A stretch of 64,000 bases of DNA from Pectobacterium polonicum (GCF_005497185.1 NZ_RJTN01000001.1:458843-522842); one strand, 5' to 3'; counted from the stretch's first letter, positions 1 through 9,425 are shown. The notes: a model not told the origin generated them from the letters alone. Program-made: numbers and translations.

Positions 1-84
1 CTGGAGCAGAACTACGACAACTTTACGGAAGAGTTCATCGCGATCCTGCACCGTCAGGCATTCTCCAGCGACAACAGCAAGTAA
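1..84 (+). CDS. tolQ: TolQ, C-terminal end only (cut by window edge)
   Basis: The first 27 codons read in frame to a TAA and end in ILHRQAFSSDNSK, which matches the C-terminus of TolQ, the inner-membrane proton-channel subunit of the Tol-Pal system. TolQ works with TolR and TolA to use the proton-motive force during cell constriction and outer-membrane maintenance. Only 12 bases separate its stop from the tolR start, so it is the upstream gene of the same operon. The membrane segments lie outside the window, so the call rests on the tail sequence and on synteny. Confidence 0.85.
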   Translation: MEQNYDNFTEEFIAILHRQAFSSDNSK

Positions 85-96
85 TCAGGGGGGATC

Positions 97-522
97 ATGG
101 CACGAGTACGCAGAGGTCGTCGTGAGCTGAAATCCGAGATCAACATTGTTCCGCTATTGGACGTGCTGTTGGTGCTGTTGCTGATTTTTATGGCGACAGC
201 GCCGATTATTACGCAGAGCGTTGAGGTAGACCTGCCGGATGCAACCGATTCAAAAACGGTCTCCAGCAATGACAATCCGCCCGTGATCGTAGAGGTTTCA
301 GGCATAGGGCAATATAGCCTGGTTGTTGAGCAAAACCGTATGGAACAGCTTCCGGCAGAGCAGGTGGTTGCTGAAGCGCAATCACGACTGGCTACTAACC
401 CCAAGACGGTCTTTTTGATTGGGGGGGCGAAAGATGTTCCTTATGATGAGATCATTAAAGCGTTGAATTTGTTGCATCAAGCTGGCGTAAAGTCCGTTGG
501 TTTGATGACGCAACCGATTTAA
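97..522 (+). CDS. tolR: TolR, Tol-Pal proton-channel subunit
   Basis: A 141-residue protein, the usual TolR length. It has a short basic cytoplasmic N-terminus, one membrane helix at about residues 18-40 carrying the conserved Asp (PLLDVLLVLLLIF), and a periplasmic domain of the ExbD/TolR fold. With TolQ it forms the proton-driven motor that energises TolA. The start follows GGGGGATC with good spacing. It sits between tolQ and tolA in the canonical order. The helix Asp, the length and the context make this a firm call. Confidence 0.97.
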   Translation: MARVRRGRRELKSEINIVPLLDVLLVLLLIFMATAPIITQSVEVDLPDATDSKTVSSNDNPPVIVEVSGIGQYSLVVEQNRMEQLPAEQVVAEAQSRLATNPKTVFLIGGAKDVPYDEIIKALNLLHQAGVKSVGLMTQPI

Positions 523-586
523 ATGAGTGCATCACGGTTATGATCGTTAAGCCTATTTCTGGCAACACTGTTTTTGGGAATCGCTT

Positions 587-1774
587 GTGCTAAAGGCAAA
601 CGAACAAAACGATAAGCTGAAACGCGCCGTTATTATCTCGGCTGTTCTGCACATCATACTGATTGCTTTGCTGCTCTGGAGTTCGTCGACGCAAACGATG
701 GATGCCAGCGGGGGCGGTGGAGGCTCGTCAATTGATGCAGTGATGGTCGATCCGAGCGCGGTGGTAGAGCAGTATAACCGCCAACAGCAGCAGCAGACCG
801 ATGCGAAACGTTCTGAACAGCAGCGTCAAAAGCAGGCTGAACGGCAGGCCGAAGAGCTTCAACAGAAGCAAGCCGCTGAACAGCAGCGGCTGAAAGAGCT
901 AGAAAAAGAGCGTCTTCAAGCGCAGGAAGAAGCGAAAAAGCAGGCTCAGGAGCAGGCTGAACAGCGTAAGCAGTCTGAAGCGGCGGCTCAGCAGGCAAAA
1001 GAACAGCAGAAGCAGGCCGAAGCCGCTGCGGCAAAAGCGAAAGCTGAAGCTGAACAGCAGGCGAAAGCGGCAGCGGACGCTAAAAAGAAAGCGGAAGACG
1101 AAGCGAAGAAACAAGCGGCTGCGGCCGCTGCTGCTAAGAAGCAGGCGGAAGAAGAGGCTAAAGAAAAAGCCGCTGAGGCTGCCAAGCAAAAGGCAGCAGA
1201 AACCGCGAAAGCAGAAGCAGCCAAGGCTGCCGCAGAGGCAGCAAAAGAGGCTGAACAAGCTAAACAAAAAGCAGCAGCAGAGGCAGCGAAACAAAAAGCT
1301 GACGCTGATGCAGCGAAAAAGGCTGAAGCCGCTGCGGCGGCTAAAAAAGCCGCTGATGATAAAAAGAAAGCGGCAGCAGAAGCGGCTAAGCAGGAAAGCG
1401 CCGTTGATGATTTGCTGGGTGGGTTGGCCTCATCGAAAAATGCGCCGAAGTCTGGCGGTGGCGCACCTGCGGGCGCGGGTAACAATAAGAAGAGCGGTGC
1501 ATCAGGTGCGGCTCTCGATAGTTATGGTAGTCAGGTTCGTTCAGCCATTCAGAGTAAGTTTTATGACTGGCAGCTCTACAAAGGACGTACCTGTACATTA
1601 CGGATTAAGCTGGCGCCAGATGGTCTGCTGATTGATGTCACGGCTGAAGGTGGCGATCCGGCGCTATGTCAGGCGGCTATTGCGGCTGCCAAACAGGCCA
1701 AAATACCGAAGCCACCGAGTACGGATGTTTATGAGGCTTTCAAAAATGCGCCAATAGACTTTAAACCGCAGTAA
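587..1774 (+). CDS. tolA: TolA, trans-periplasmic linker protein
   Basis: The start is a GTG, as in E. coli tolA, giving MLKANEQNDKLKR. Residues about 14-33 form the single inner-membrane helix. Residues about 50-290 are an extremely Ala/Lys/Glu/Gln-rich helical rod that spans the periplasm. The last ~95 residues are the globular domain III, with the Cys pair seen in GRTCTLRI and ALCQAAI, which in this family binds TolB/Pal and is the port used by group A colicins and filamentous phage. At 395 residues it is somewhat shorter than E. coli TolA, the difference lying in the repetitive rod. The repetitive DNA produces several long antisense reading frames that should be ignored. Confidence 0.97.
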   Translation: MLKANEQNDKLKRAVIISAVLHIILIALLLWSSSTQTMDASGGGGGSSIDAVMVDPSAVVEQYNRQQQQQTDAKRSEQQRQKQAERQAEELQQKQAAEQQRLKELEKERLQAQEEAKKQAQEQAEQRKQSEAAAQQAKEQQKQAEAAAAKAKAEAEQQAKAAADAKKKAEDEAKKQAAAAAAAKKQAEEEAKEKAAEAAKQKAAETAKAEAAKAAAEAAKEAEQAKQKAAAEAAKQKADADAAKKAEAAAAAKKAADDKKKAAAEAAKQESAVDDLLGGLASSKNAPKSGGGAPAGAGNNKKSGASGAALDSYGSQVRSAIQSKFYDWQLYKGRTCTLRIKLAPDGLLIDVTAEGGDPALCQAAIAAAKQAKIPKPPSTDVYEAFKNAPIDFKPQ

Positions 1775-1912
1775 CCGGGCTGTTTACCCAATAGATTTAA
1801 GATTATTACGATGGTAAATAAACCAGGTTATGTTGTTTTGTTGACATTGGTTTGTTTTTGTTAAAATTCTGCTAATTTATCGTAGACTTCGCGTCTGGAT
1901 AAGGGAGATGAG

Positions 1913-3205
1913 ATGAAGCAAGTACTGAAAGTTGCAGTAAGCTTTTTAATGCTGTGGGCAGCGGTGCTGCACGCGGAAGTACGTATAGAGATTACCCAAG
2001 GGGTAGACTCTGCGCGTCCTATTGGTGTGGTTCCATTTAAATGGGCTGGGCCAGGCGCTGCGCCTGAAGACGTAGGCGGCATCGTTGGTGCTGATTTGCG
2101 TAACAGCGGTAAATTCAACCCGATCGACGCAAACCGTATGCCACAGCAGCCTGCAACGGCATCTGAAGTGACGCCTGCTGCATGGACGGCGTTGGGCATC
2201 GATGCGGTTGTGGTTGGTCAGGTTCAGCCGAGTGCCGATGGCAGCTATCTGGTTTCTTACCAGCTTGTTGATACCTCCGGTAACCCAGGCAGCGTATTGG
2301 CGCAGAACCAGTTTAAAGTCACAAAACAGTGGTTGCGCTATGCTGCACACACCGCCAGTGACGAAGTGTTTGAAAAACTGAGTGGTATTAAAGGTGCGTT
2401 CCGTACCCGTATCGCTTACGTTGTTCAGACTAACGGTGGTCAGTTCCCTTATGAACTGCGCGTTGCCGACTATGATGGCTACAACCAATTCGTTGTTCAT
2501 CGTTCGCCACAGCCGCTGATGTCTCCAGCCTGGTCCGCAGACGGTAGCAAACTTGCCTACGTAACGTTTGAAAGCGGCCGTTCTGCGCTGGTTATCCAAA
2601 CGTTGGCAAATGGCGCGATCCGTCAGGTTGCGTCTTTCCCTCGTCACAACGGTGCGCCTTCTTTCTCTCCTGATGGCAGTAAACTGGCGTTTGCTCTGTC
2701 GAAGAGTGGTAGCCTGAATCTGTATGTGATGAATCTGGGCTCGGGTCAAATCAGTCAGGTGACGGATGGCCGCAGCAATAACACGGAACCAACCTGGTTC
2801 CCAGATAGCCAAACCTTGGCCTATACTTCAGACCAGGCTGGCCGTCCTCAGGTTTACAAAGTGAATGCTAACGGCGGTGCACCACAACGCCTGACCTGGG
2901 AAGGTTCTCAGAATCAGGATTCCGATGTGAGCGCCGACGGGAAATTTTTGGTAACGGTGAGCTCGAATGGTGGAGCTCAGCATATTTCCAAACTGGATCT
3001 GGTAACGGGTGCCGTACAAGTATTAACGGACACGTTCCTGGACGAAACGCCAAGTATCGCACCGAATGGCACGATGGTGATCTACAGTTCCAAACAAGGG
3101 CTGGGTTCAGTGCTACAGCTGGTTTCGACCGATGGCCGTTTCAAAGCGCGTCTTCCGGCTACTGATGGACAGGTTAAATTCCCTGCCTGGTCGCCGTATC
3201 TATAA
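1913..3205 (+). CDS. tolB: TolB, periplasmic beta-propeller of Tol-Pal
   Basis: A 430-residue protein with a Sec signal peptide ([21 protein letters not shown], cleavage probably before EVRIEI), an N-terminal alpha/beta domain to about residue 160, and a six-bladed propeller with WD40-like repeats ([29 protein letters not shown]). TolB shuttles between Pal and TolA in the periplasm. The start has AAGGGAGATGAG just upstream. A 138-base gap from tolA leaves room for its own promoter, as known in E. coli. Length and repeats match the family. Confidence 0.98.
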   Translation: MKQVLKVAVSFLMLWAAVLHAEVRIEITQGVDSARPIGVVPFKWAGPGAAPEDVGGIVGADLRNSGKFNPIDANRMPQQPATASEVTPAAWTALGIDAVVVGQVQPSADGSYLVSYQLVDTSGNPGSVLAQNQFKVTKQWLRYAAHTASDEVFEKLSGIKGAFRTRIAYVVQTNGGQFPYELRVADYDGYNQFVVHRSPQPLMSPAWSADGSKLAYVTFESGRSALVIQTLANGAIRQVASFPRHNGAPSFSPDGSKLAFALSKSGSLNLYVMNLGSGQISQVTDGRSNNTEPTWFPDSQTLAYTSDQAGRPQVYKVNANGGAPQRLTWEGSQNQDSDVSADGKFLVTVSSNGGAQHISKLDLVTGAVQVLTDTFLDETPSIAPNGTMVIYSSKQGLGSVLQLVSTDGRFKARLPATDGQVKFPAWSPYL

Positions 3206-3245
3206 GTACAGATATGTACAATAAACTCGTCAAAGGACATAAGAA

Positions 3246-3755
3246 ATGCAATTCAATAAAGTGCTGAAAGGCCTGATGTTGGCTCTGCCGGTACTGGCAG
3301 TGGCCGCTTGTAGCTCCAACAAGAACGCGGACAATGACCAATCTTCCATGGGTGCGGGTAACAACGGCATGATGGATGGCGGTAACATGTCTTCTTCTGA
3401 GCAAGCTCGTTTGCAGATGCAAGAATTACAGCGCAACAACATCGTTTACTTCGGTCTGGACAAATACGATGTGAGCTCTGAATTCGCTCAGATGCTGGAC
3501 GCCCACGCTGCATTCCTGCGTAGCAACCCGTCTTACAAAGTGACTATCGAAGGTCACGCGGACGAACGCGGTACGCCAGAATACAACATCGCTCTGGGTG
3601 AGCGTCGTGCCAACGCGGTACAAATGTACCTGCAGGGTAAAGGCGTTTCTTCCGATCAGATCTCTATCGTTTCTTACGGTAAAGAGAAACCAGCTGTTCT
3701 CGGTCATGACGAAGCGGCCTATGCCAAAAACCGTCGTGCCGTTCTGGTATATTAA
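3246..3755 (+). CDS. pal: Pal, peptidoglycan-associated outer-membrane lipoprotein
   Basis: A 169-residue lipoprotein. The signal peptide ends in the lipobox LAVAAC with the lipidated Cys at residue 22. A Gly/Asn/Met-rich linker follows, then a C-terminal OmpA-like domain whose peptidoglycan-binding residues are seen in [22 protein letters not shown]. Pal anchors the outer membrane to peptidoglycan and is the outer partner of TolB and TolA. It lies 40 bases after tolB with a clear AAGGAC ribosome site. Confidence 0.98.
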   Translation: MQFNKVLKGLMLALPVLAVAACSSNKNADNDQSSMGAGNNGMMDGGNMSSSEQARLQMQELQRNNIVYFGLDKYDVSSEFAQMLDAHAAFLRSNPSYKVTIEGHADERGTPEYNIALGERRANAVQMYLQGKGVSSDQISIVSYGKEKPAVLGHDEAAYAKNRRAVLVY

Positions 3756-3764
3756 GAGAATCGC

Positions 3765-4541
3765 ATGAGCAGTAACTTCAGACGTCACCTGTTGGGTCTG
3801 TCGTTACTGGTTGGCGTAGCGGTCCCTTGGGCCGCTACTGCCCAAGCGCCAATCAGTAATGTCGGCTCAGGCTCGGTCGAAGACCGTGTCACTCAATTAG
3901 AGCGTATTTCTAACGCTCACAGTCAGCTTTTAACTCAACTTCAACAGCAGATCTCTGATAATCAGCGGGACATGGATAGCCTCCGTGGGCAGATTCAGGA
4001 AAGTCAGTATCAGTTGAATCAGATCGTTGAACGGCAAAAACAGATTTATCAGCAGATTGATGGATTCAGTTCGCAATCATCTTCTACACCGACGACAAAC
4101 AGTACGCCAGCCGCTGCTGCGGGTACTGATACGGGTGCAGCCAACACGGCTGCACCAGCCAGTACGGGTGATGCGAATAGTGACTACAATGCCGCCGCTG
4201 CGCTCGTGCTGGAGAAAAAACAGTACGATCAGGCTATCAGCGCATTTCAGGCATTTGTCAAAAAATATCCAGATTCAACGTATCAACCCAATGCCAACTA
4301 TTGGCTTGGTCAGTTGAATTACAACAAGGGGAAAAAGGACGATGCTGCGTACTATTTCGCCAATGTTGTTAAAAATTATCCCAAGTCACCAAAAAGTTCC
4401 GAAGCCTTGCTGAAGGTTGGGGTGATCATGCAGGAAAAAGGTCAGGCTGATAAAGCCAAAGCCGTTTACCAGCAAGTTGTAAAAATGTACCCCAATACGG
4501 AAAGTGCAAAGCAAGCGCAAAAGCGTTTAGCGGGATCGTAA
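3765..4541 (+). CDS. cpoB: CpoB (YbgF), TPR protein coordinating Tol with PBP1b
   Basis: A 258-residue exported protein. The signal peptide ends at about residue 28 (WAATAQA), followed by a Gln-rich coiled coil at about 35-75, a low-complexity Ser/Thr/Ala linker, then TPR-type repeats (YDQAISAFQAFVKKYPDS, AVYQQVVKMYPNT). CpoB trimerises, binds TolA and ties outer-membrane constriction to septal peptidoglycan synthesis. It starts 9 bases after pal, ending the tol-pal operon. The order and length match E. coli. Confidence 0.96.
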   Translation: MSSNFRRHLLGLSLLVGVAVPWAATAQAPISNVGSGSVEDRVTQLERISNAHSQLLTQLQQQISDNQRDMDSLRGQIQESQYQLNQIVERQKQIYQQIDGFSSQSSSTPTTNSTPAAAAGTDTGAANTAAPASTGDANSDYNAAAALVLEKKQYDQAISAFQAFVKKYPDSTYQPNANYWLGQLNYNKGKKDDAAYYFANVVKNYPKSPKSSEALLKVGVIMQEKGQADKAKAVYQQVVKMYPNTESAKQAQKRLAGS

Positions 4542-4554
4542 TACCGTATTAATT

Positions 4555-4591
4555 GGCACAAAAATTGCGCATCATGCGCGGTTTTTGTGCC
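4555..4591 (+). terminator. Hairpin after the tol-pal operon
   Basis: GGCACAAAAATTGCGC and GCGCGGTTTTTGTGCC can pair around a five-base loop, with one mismatch, 13 bases after the cpoB stop. The descending arm itself contains a run of five T, but none follows the stem, so it could be a terminator or a processing hairpin. Confidence 0.55.
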
Positions 4592-4638
4592 TAAACGTCT
4601 TAAGAGTAAGCAATCAAACAATTTTTTAAGAAAATAGG

Positions 4639-4666
4639 TTGCGCTGGAAATTTAAATCAGTAATAT
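4639..4666 (+). promoter_or_regulatory. Candidate promoter for the tRNA-Lys genes
   Basis: TTGCGC and TAATAT are separated by 16 bases and are followed by a GC-rich discriminator (GTGCCGCCG), the arrangement typical of stringently controlled stable-RNA promoters. The first tRNA begins about 50 bases downstream. This is inferred from the motif alone. Confidence 0.45.
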
Positions 4667-4716
4667 GTGCCGCCGTTGCCAAGGCAAACAGCAAAACGCT
4701 AAAGCAGCATGGAATT

Positions 4717-4792
4717 GGGTCGTTAGCTCAGTCGGTAGAGCAGTTGACTTTTAATCAATTGGTCGCAGGTTCGAATCCTGCACGACCCACCA
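4717..4792 (+). tRNA. tRNA-Lys (anticodon TTT), copy 1
   Basis: A 76-base cloverleaf from GGGTCGTTAGCTCAGT to the encoded CCA. The acceptor GGGTCGT pairs with ACGACCC, the anticodon loop is CTTTTAA with anticodon TTT, and the T loop is TTCGAAT. E. coli also has a lysine tRNA cluster right after ybgF. It is identical to the next copy. Confidence 0.97.
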
Positions 4793-4829
4793 ATTTCAAG
4801 AAGAATACCAGTAAGCAGTTCCGCATTGC

Positions 4830-4905
4830 GGGTCGTTAGCTCAGTCGGTAGAGCAGTTGACTTTTAATCAATTGGTCGCAGGTTCGAATCCTGCACGACC
4901 CACCA
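4830..4905 (+). tRNA. tRNA-Lys (anticodon TTT), copy 2
   Basis: An exact second copy of the preceding 76-base tRNA-Lys, starting 37 bases after it, probably on the same transcript. The spacer shows no relation to the sequence upstream of the first copy, so the duplication did not include long flanks, or they have since diverged. Confidence 0.97.
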
Positions 4906-4948
4906 TTAAGTAGTAGAATTCCTTCCTTAAACAAATTCATTTTAAGTC

Positions 4949-4966
4949 ATCCTGCACGACCCACCA
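4949..4966 (+). pseudogene. Remnant 3' end of a third tRNA-Lys
   Basis: ATCCTGCACGACCCACCA repeats the last 18 bases of the two tRNA-Lys genes, 43 bases after copy 2, without any 5' half. This is either the scar of a deletion in a longer tRNA array or one end (att-like) of a tRNA-targeted integration. No integrase gene lies nearby, so the first reading is favoured. Confidence 0.7.
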
Positions 4967-5046
4967 TATCGGTAGTAAATTTCCTCCTCAAAGACACTCA
5001 CGTTGTGGCTAGCGCACGTACTGTGTCGATAAGATAAAACCATTAT

Positions 5047-5150
5047 CATTCCCTGCTCGTTAAGGCTTTGGAGTATATTAGGTCTTTGCCCCTCTCTATG
5101 GACTGTATAACCCGTCAGGAACTGTTTTCTAATCCTATCGAGCAGGGATG
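5047..5150 (+). repeat. Widely spaced inverted repeat in front of the DUF554 gene
   Basis: CATTCCCTGCTCG (5047-5059) and CGAGCAGGGATG (5139-5150) are complementary except for one bulged T and flank a 79-base loop. They lie in the 230-base gap between the tRNA remnant and the next gene. If transcribed, this would be a long stem in the leader. No known riboswitch class was recognised. Confidence 0.4.
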
Positions 5151-5197
5151 GAGTCATTGCCACAGGGAAGCGCGTATCGCCCTGTTTAGGAAGATAT

Positions 5198-5914
5198 ATG
5201 ATTGGTCCGTTGATTAATGGTGCCGCTATCTTGATTGGTAGTGGTCTGGGCATTGCTTTGCGTCGCTTTATTCCCCAACGCTTGCAGGATGGCCTGCCTC
5301 CGGCGTTTGCGATGGTATCGATTGCAATGGGTATTACGCTGGTTGTTAAAGTCCAGCAACTGCCGGCGGTGGCGCTGGCTATTGTGATTGGCGTTGCGTT
5401 AGGAGAACTGCTACGGATGGAATCCGCCGTGCAGCGGGCAGGTACGATGATTCAAAAAGGATTAAACCGCGTTTTGCCTGCACAGGAGCACCGTTTACCG
5501 CAGGATGTGTATACTCAGAATTTTACCGCGCTAATCGTCTTGTTTTGTGCCAGTGGTACAGGTGTGGTTGGGGCGTTGACGGAAGGGTTAACCGGTGATT
5601 ATCAGCTGCTGATTATCAAATCTGCTTTGGATATTTTCACCGCACTGATTTTTTCCATCACGCTTGGCCTGGCCGTGATGTCGATTGCGATACCGCAGAT
5701 GATTGTCCAGACGCTGTTGTTCTTCTCCGCCAAATTGATCATGCCCTTTATGACAGACATCACGATGGGTGACTTTTCTGCCTGTGGCGGGATTATCATG
5801 ATTGCCGTTGGGCTGCGGATTGCGCAGATCAAATCCTTTGCGGTGGTTAACTTTCTTCCCGCTTTGGTTTTGATTATTCCGCTCTCCCTCTATTGGCACC
5901 GCTTCTTCGCCTAA
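5198..5914 (+). CDS. DUF554 family inner-membrane protein (YqgA-like)
   Basis: A 238-residue, strongly hydrophobic protein with about six to seven membrane helices. It resembles E. coli YqgA along its length (MIGPLINGAAILIGSGLG at the start, FTALIVLFCASGTGVVGAL in the middle, SFAVVNFLPALVLIIPLS at the end), which places it in the DUF554 family. The function of this family is not established; a transport role is only a guess. The start follows AGGAAGATAT. It stands alone, convergent with the next gene. Confidence 0.85.
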   Translation: MIGPLINGAAILIGSGLGIALRRFIPQRLQDGLPPAFAMVSIAMGITLVVKVQQLPAVALAIVIGVALGELLRMESAVQRAGTMIQKGLNRVLPAQEHRLPQDVYTQNFTALIVLFCASGTGVVGALTEGLTGDYQLLIIKSALDIFTALIFSITLGLAVMSIAIPQMIVQTLLFFSAKLIMPFMTDITMGDFSACGGIIMIAVGLRIAQIKSFAVVNFLPALVLIIPLSLYWHRFFA

Positions 5915-5928
5915 CGCATAACGTCTGA

Positions 5929-6327
5929 TTAGCGGCTGACGATCGAAAGCATGTCGCCGCTAAAAATTTGTATCACTTCCTGGTCAGTAAGCGGCACATT
6001 TTTGCTACACACATAAATATGCTTTCCTTGCGGGCTGATACTCTTGGCTAGCTCTATGTAGCTGGCAAACTCGACCTGGCTGTGTCCGCCTTCATTCATC
6101 TCTATGGCATGGATGATGACCTTATGTGACGAGAACAGATCGATCAGTCGTTTGGGTGCCACCTTGCGCGTGAGTCGATCCAATAGCTTCATTGCCGGGA
6201 TCATCTGCCCGAGCAGTAAGCGCGTGGTGGTAAAAGGTATTTCTGATTGCCCGGTTACCTCTTTTTGAGTGTCCACGTTTCTGACCATCAGCGTATCGCG
6301 ATATATTCTGATATAGAGGCTAGCCAT
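5929..6327 (-). CDS. YjaA-like small cytoplasmic protein, function unknown
   Basis: A 132-residue protein with no signal peptide or membrane helix. LYIRIYRDTLMVRNVDTQKEVTG at the start and IHAIEMNEGGHSQVE in the middle resemble E. coli YjaA, a protein reported as stress-induced, and more loosely the C-terminal part of MreB-like proteins. The biochemical role is unknown. AAGGAGATAA lies just upstream of the ATG. It is divergent from nadA. Confidence 0.75.
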   Translation of the reverse strand: MASLYIRIYRDTLMVRNVDTQKEVTGQSEIPFTTTRLLLGQMIPAMKLLDRLTRKVAPKRLIDLFSSHKVIIHAIEMNEGGHSQVEFASYIELAKSISPQGKHIYVCSKNVPLTDQEVIQIFSGDMLSIVSR

Positions 6328-6542
6328 GCCATTTATCTCCTTGTCTCTCTTCTACGGATAATGCCTTTCACGCATTTCATCTCATTATTTTAAGCATAAT
6401 AAACAAAACGGTGCGTAACCTGGAAAAAATACCGCGACTTTACGACGTGTTTTCGGTATTTTGTTTAGGATAAAAAACTCCGATGCTGATGTTAAATCAG
6501 TATCAGGTGTTGCAACCCGAGTTGTCATCGTGGAAATCCATA

Positions 6543-7604
6543 ATGAGTATGCTTTTTGATAGCAATGAAACCATTTATCCCTTTCCGCCAAAGCCCAAGC
6601 CATTATCGGCTGATGCAAAACAGCACTATCGTAGCAGGATAAAGGCACTGTTGCGGGAAAGAAACGCGGTCATGGTTGCGCATTACTATACCGATCCTGA
6701 AATTCAGGCGCTGGCGGAAGAAACGGGCGGCTGTGTGGCGGACTCGCTGGAAATGGCGCGGTTTGGTAGCACCCATTCGGCATCGACGCTGTTGGTGGCG
6801 GGAGTCCGCTTTATGGGAGAGACGGCCAAGATTCTCAATCCAGAAAAGACGATTCTGATGCCTACCTTGGAAGCAGAGTGCTCGCTCGATCTCGGTTGTC
6901 CCGTCGATGAATTCAGCCGTTTTTGCGATGCGCACCCGGACCGAACGGTGGTGGTGTATGCCAATACTTCAGCTGCGGTAAAAGCGCGTGCAGATTGGGT
7001 GGTTACATCCAGCATTGCGGTGGAGTTGATCGAACATCTGGATAGCCTGGGAGAAAAGATTATCTGGGCACCGGATCGTCATCTGGGAAGCTATGTACAA
7101 AAACAGACGCAGGCAGATGTCCTGTGCTGGCAGGGCGCGTGTATTGTGCATGACGAATTTAAAACGCAGGCGCTGAAGCGCATGAAGATCCTGTACCCCG
7201 ATGCGGCAATTTTGGTTCATCCAGAATCGCCGCAGAGCGTGGTAGAGATGGCTGATGCCGTTGGGTCAACCAGCCAGTTGATTCAGGCGGCGAAAACACT
7301 GCCACAGCGCGAGCTGATTGTGGCGACCGATCGCGGTATTTTCTACAAGATGCAGCAGGCCTGCCCAGAGAAAACGTTGCTGGAAGCGCCCACCGCGGGC
7401 GAAGGGGCAACCTGCCGCAGTTGCGCCCACTGTCCGTGGATGGCGATGAACGGGCTGGAGGCGATTGCTAACGGTCTGGAGCAAGGTGGTCATGCACATG
7501 AGATTCATGTTGATGCAGCCCTGCGAGAAGGCGCGTTAATCCCGCTGAATCGCATGCTGGATTTCGCGGCTTCACTAAAATTACGTGTGAAAGGGAATGC
7601 CTGA
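6543..7604 (+). CDS. nadA: NadA, quinolinate synthase
   Basis: NadA condenses iminoaspartate with dihydroxyacetone phosphate to quinolinate, the second step of de novo NAD synthesis, using an oxygen-sensitive [4Fe-4S] cluster. The cluster Cys candidates are in [16 protein letters not shown] and [10 protein letters not shown]. The start chosen ([17 protein letters not shown]) matches E. coli MSVMFDPDTAIYPFPPK and gives 353 residues; an in-frame ATG 60 bases earlier would add an unrelated leader. A TGTTTA half of a NadR-like box lies at 6462-6467, but the second half is poor. pnuC follows 58 bases later. Confidence 0.96.
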   Translation: MSMLFDSNETIYPFPPKPKPLSADAKQHYRSRIKALLRERNAVMVAHYYTDPEIQALAEETGGCVADSLEMARFGSTHSASTLLVAGVRFMGETAKILNPEKTILMPTLEAECSLDLGCPVDEFSRFCDAHPDRTVVVYANTSAAVKARADWVVTSSIAVELIEHLDSLGEKIIWAPDRHLGSYVQKQTQADVLCWQGACIVHDEFKTQALKRMKILYPDAAILVHPESPQSVVEMADAVGSTSQLIQAAKTLPQRELIVATDRGIFYKMQQACPEKTLLEAPTAGEGATCRSCAHCPWMAMNGLEAIANGLEQGGHAHEIHVDAALREGALIPLNRMLDFAASLKLRVKGNA

Positions 7605-7662
7605 CGGAGATCCAGGGCATCTTAATAGAAATTTCTTACAATAATTGAGACAGGGTGGTGAG

Positions 7663-8388
7663 ATGGACTTTTTGAGTACCAGCAATATTTTAATTCATAT
7701 CCCTTTGGGGGAAGGGGGATATGCGCTTTCCTGGATTGAAGCGATCGGCACGCTGTTTGGTCTGCTGTGTATCTGGTTTGCGAGTCAGGAAAAAACCATC
7801 AACTATCTGTTTGGGTTGATTAACGTCACGCTGTTTGCCGTGATCTTTTTCCAGATCCAGCTGTATGCCAGCCTGTTACTGCAGATTTTCTTCTTCGCCG
7901 CCAATATTTATGGCTGGTATGCCTGGACACGCAAGACAGATGCACAGGAAGTGGAGCTACGCATCCGCTGGCTACCGGTACAGAAACTCATTGGCTGGTC
8001 GGTAGCGTGCGTTGTCGCGATTGGCTTGATGACGTTCTACATTGACGCGGTGTTTGCCGTGCTGACGCGTATTGCCGTTTCCGGTATGCAGGGGCTAGGG
8101 TTGTCTGTGCAGATGCCGAACCTTCAGCCGGATGCATTCCCATTCTGGGATTCCACCATGATGGTACTGTCGATTGTGGCGATGATCCTGATGACGCGCA
8201 AATACGTCGAGAACTGGCTGCTGTGGGTGGTGATTGATGTGATAAGCGTGGTTATTTTTGCTTATCAGGGCGTGTACGCGATGGCGGTAGAATACGCGAT
8301 CCTGACGCTGATTGCCCTGAACGGCTCTTGGCTGTGGATTAAGAGCGCGCAGGAAAATCGCGTCAGCGCGGTTTCACACGGCGTGTAA
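7663..8388 (+). CDS. pnuC: PnuC, nicotinamide riboside transporter
   Basis: A 241-residue inner-membrane protein with about seven helices, closely matching E. coli PnuC (MDFLSTSNILIHIPLGEGGY, ASLLLQIFFFAANIYGWYAWTRKT, WLLWVVIDVISVVIFAYQGVYAM). It takes up nicotinamide riboside for NAD salvage and is normally co-transcribed with nadA, so the pair joins NAD synthesis and precursor import. The GTGGTGAG upstream supports the ATG chosen here over an in-frame ATG 18 bases earlier. Confidence 0.96.
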   Translation: MDFLSTSNILIHIPLGEGGYALSWIEAIGTLFGLLCIWFASQEKTINYLFGLINVTLFAVIFFQIQLYASLLLQIFFFAANIYGWYAWTRKTDAQEVELRIRWLPVQKLIGWSVACVVAIGLMTFYIDAVFAVLTRIAVSGMQGLGLSVQMPNLQPDAFPFWDSTMMVLSIVAMILMTRKYVENWLLWVVIDVISVVIFAYQGVYAMAVEYAILTLIALNGSWLWIKSAQENRVSAVSHGV

Positions 8389-8395
8389 CCCAAAC

Positions 8396-9358
8396 TTAAT
8401 GCTTGTGGTGATGGCCTTCTACATCATGCTTTTCACCATCAGGAATAGCTGAATGATGGCTTTCCTGATGAAAAGAGCAATGGTCATCATCACAGCGTTG
8501 ATATTCCATCTGAATTGTCGCGTGTGCAATCTGATACTGCTTCAGTAAATATTCCTGAATACGCCTTAATAACGCATCGTGATCGTGAGGTGGAACCACC
8601 TGAGCATGCAGCGTCATCATTGGTTTTTCGCCAACCTGCCACAAATGAACATGGTGGATATTCCTGACTTCAGGGATATTCAGCGTCAGATCTTTCTGTA
8701 AAACCTCAACGCTGAGTTGGCTCGGTGTGCCTTCCAGCAGTTCGTGAATACTTTCTTTCAATAACGACCATGCACTGCGTAGTACCAGACATGATACTAA
8801 AATAGAGAGAATCGGGTCGATAGGCGTCCAGTTGGTATAAAGGATGATGACGGCAGCAGCAATCGCACCGACGGAACCTAACAGATCGCCCAGCACATGT
8901 AGGGCTGCCGCACGGACGTTAATATTTTTCTCTTCGCTACCGTGGTGTAACAGCCAAAAGGCCACGATGTTTGCCATCAACCCGGCAATAGCAACAAGCA
9001 GCATAGTGACACCAGCAACGGGCTGGGGGTCATAGAAGCGTTGAATCGCCTCCCAGAAGATGAAGGCAGTAATCAGTATCAACGTCAGTGCGTTCACAAA
9101 GGCGGCGAGGGTAGTGAGCCGCAAATAGCCGAAGGTATGGCGCGCATTGGGTTTACGCTGTGCGAAACGCACGGCGATAAGTGCGACGAACAGCGCGGCG
9201 GCGTCCGTCAGCATATGACCCGCGTCCGCAAGCAGAGCGAGGGAGCCGGACAACAGACCGCCAATGACCTCAGCCACCATAAACGTGGCGGTAATGATAA
9301 ACGCGGCCAGCAGACGTTTACTGTTGCCCGATTCCGTGTGGCTGTGGTTATGTGCCAT
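8396..9358 (-). CDS. zitB: ZitB, zinc exporter of the cation diffusion facilitator family
   Basis: A 320-residue CDF transporter with six membrane helices. Two transport-site HxxxD motifs are seen ([13 protein letters not shown] in helix 2 and [12 protein letters not shown] in helix 5). The N-terminus is His-rich (AHNHSHTE), as is the C-terminal tail (HHHKH), and the cytoplasmic domain carries [10 protein letters not shown]. ZitB exports Zn(II) for protons. It is convergent with pnuC (7 bases between stops), the same neighbourhood as in E. coli. Confidence 0.95.
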   Translation of the reverse strand: MAHNHSHTESGNSKRLLAAFIITATFMVAEVIGGLLSGSLALLADAGHMLTDAAALFVALIAVRFAQRKPNARHTFGYLRLTTLAAFVNALTLILITAFIFWEAIQRFYDPQPVAGVTMLLVAIAGLMANIVAFWLLHHGSEEKNINVRAAALHVLGDLLGSVGAIAAAVIILYTNWTPIDPILSILVSCLVLRSAWSLLKESIHELLEGTPSQLSVEVLQKDLTLNIPEVRNIHHVHLWQVGEKPMMTLHAQVVPPHDHDALLRRIQEYLLKQYQIAHATIQMEYQRCDDDHCSFHQESHHSAIPDGEKHDVEGHHHKH

Positions 9359-9425
9359 AAATCACCCTGAGTTGCGGTTTTATCCCATTTTATTGAAACC
9401 CACAGAGAAAACCTATCCTGTGTTC

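Noticed and set aside
899..1485. Long antisense open frames over tolA (Phe/Leu- and Ala/Ser-rich proteins)
   Set aside because: They are mirror frames of the repetitive Ala/Lys/Glu rod of TolA, with no ribosome sites and no recognisable family.
4639..4839. Plus-strand frame running across the first tRNA-Lys
   Set aside because: It translates through a structural RNA gene and its promoter; not a protein gene.
4949..4966. Attachment site of a resident integrative element
   Set aside because: No integrase or island genes lie between the intact tRNA and the remnant (only 43 bases), so there is no element now.
6462..6479. NadR operator in front of nadA
   Set aside because: TGTTTA is present but the second half (expected TAAACA after six bases) is poor; kept only as a remark under nadA.
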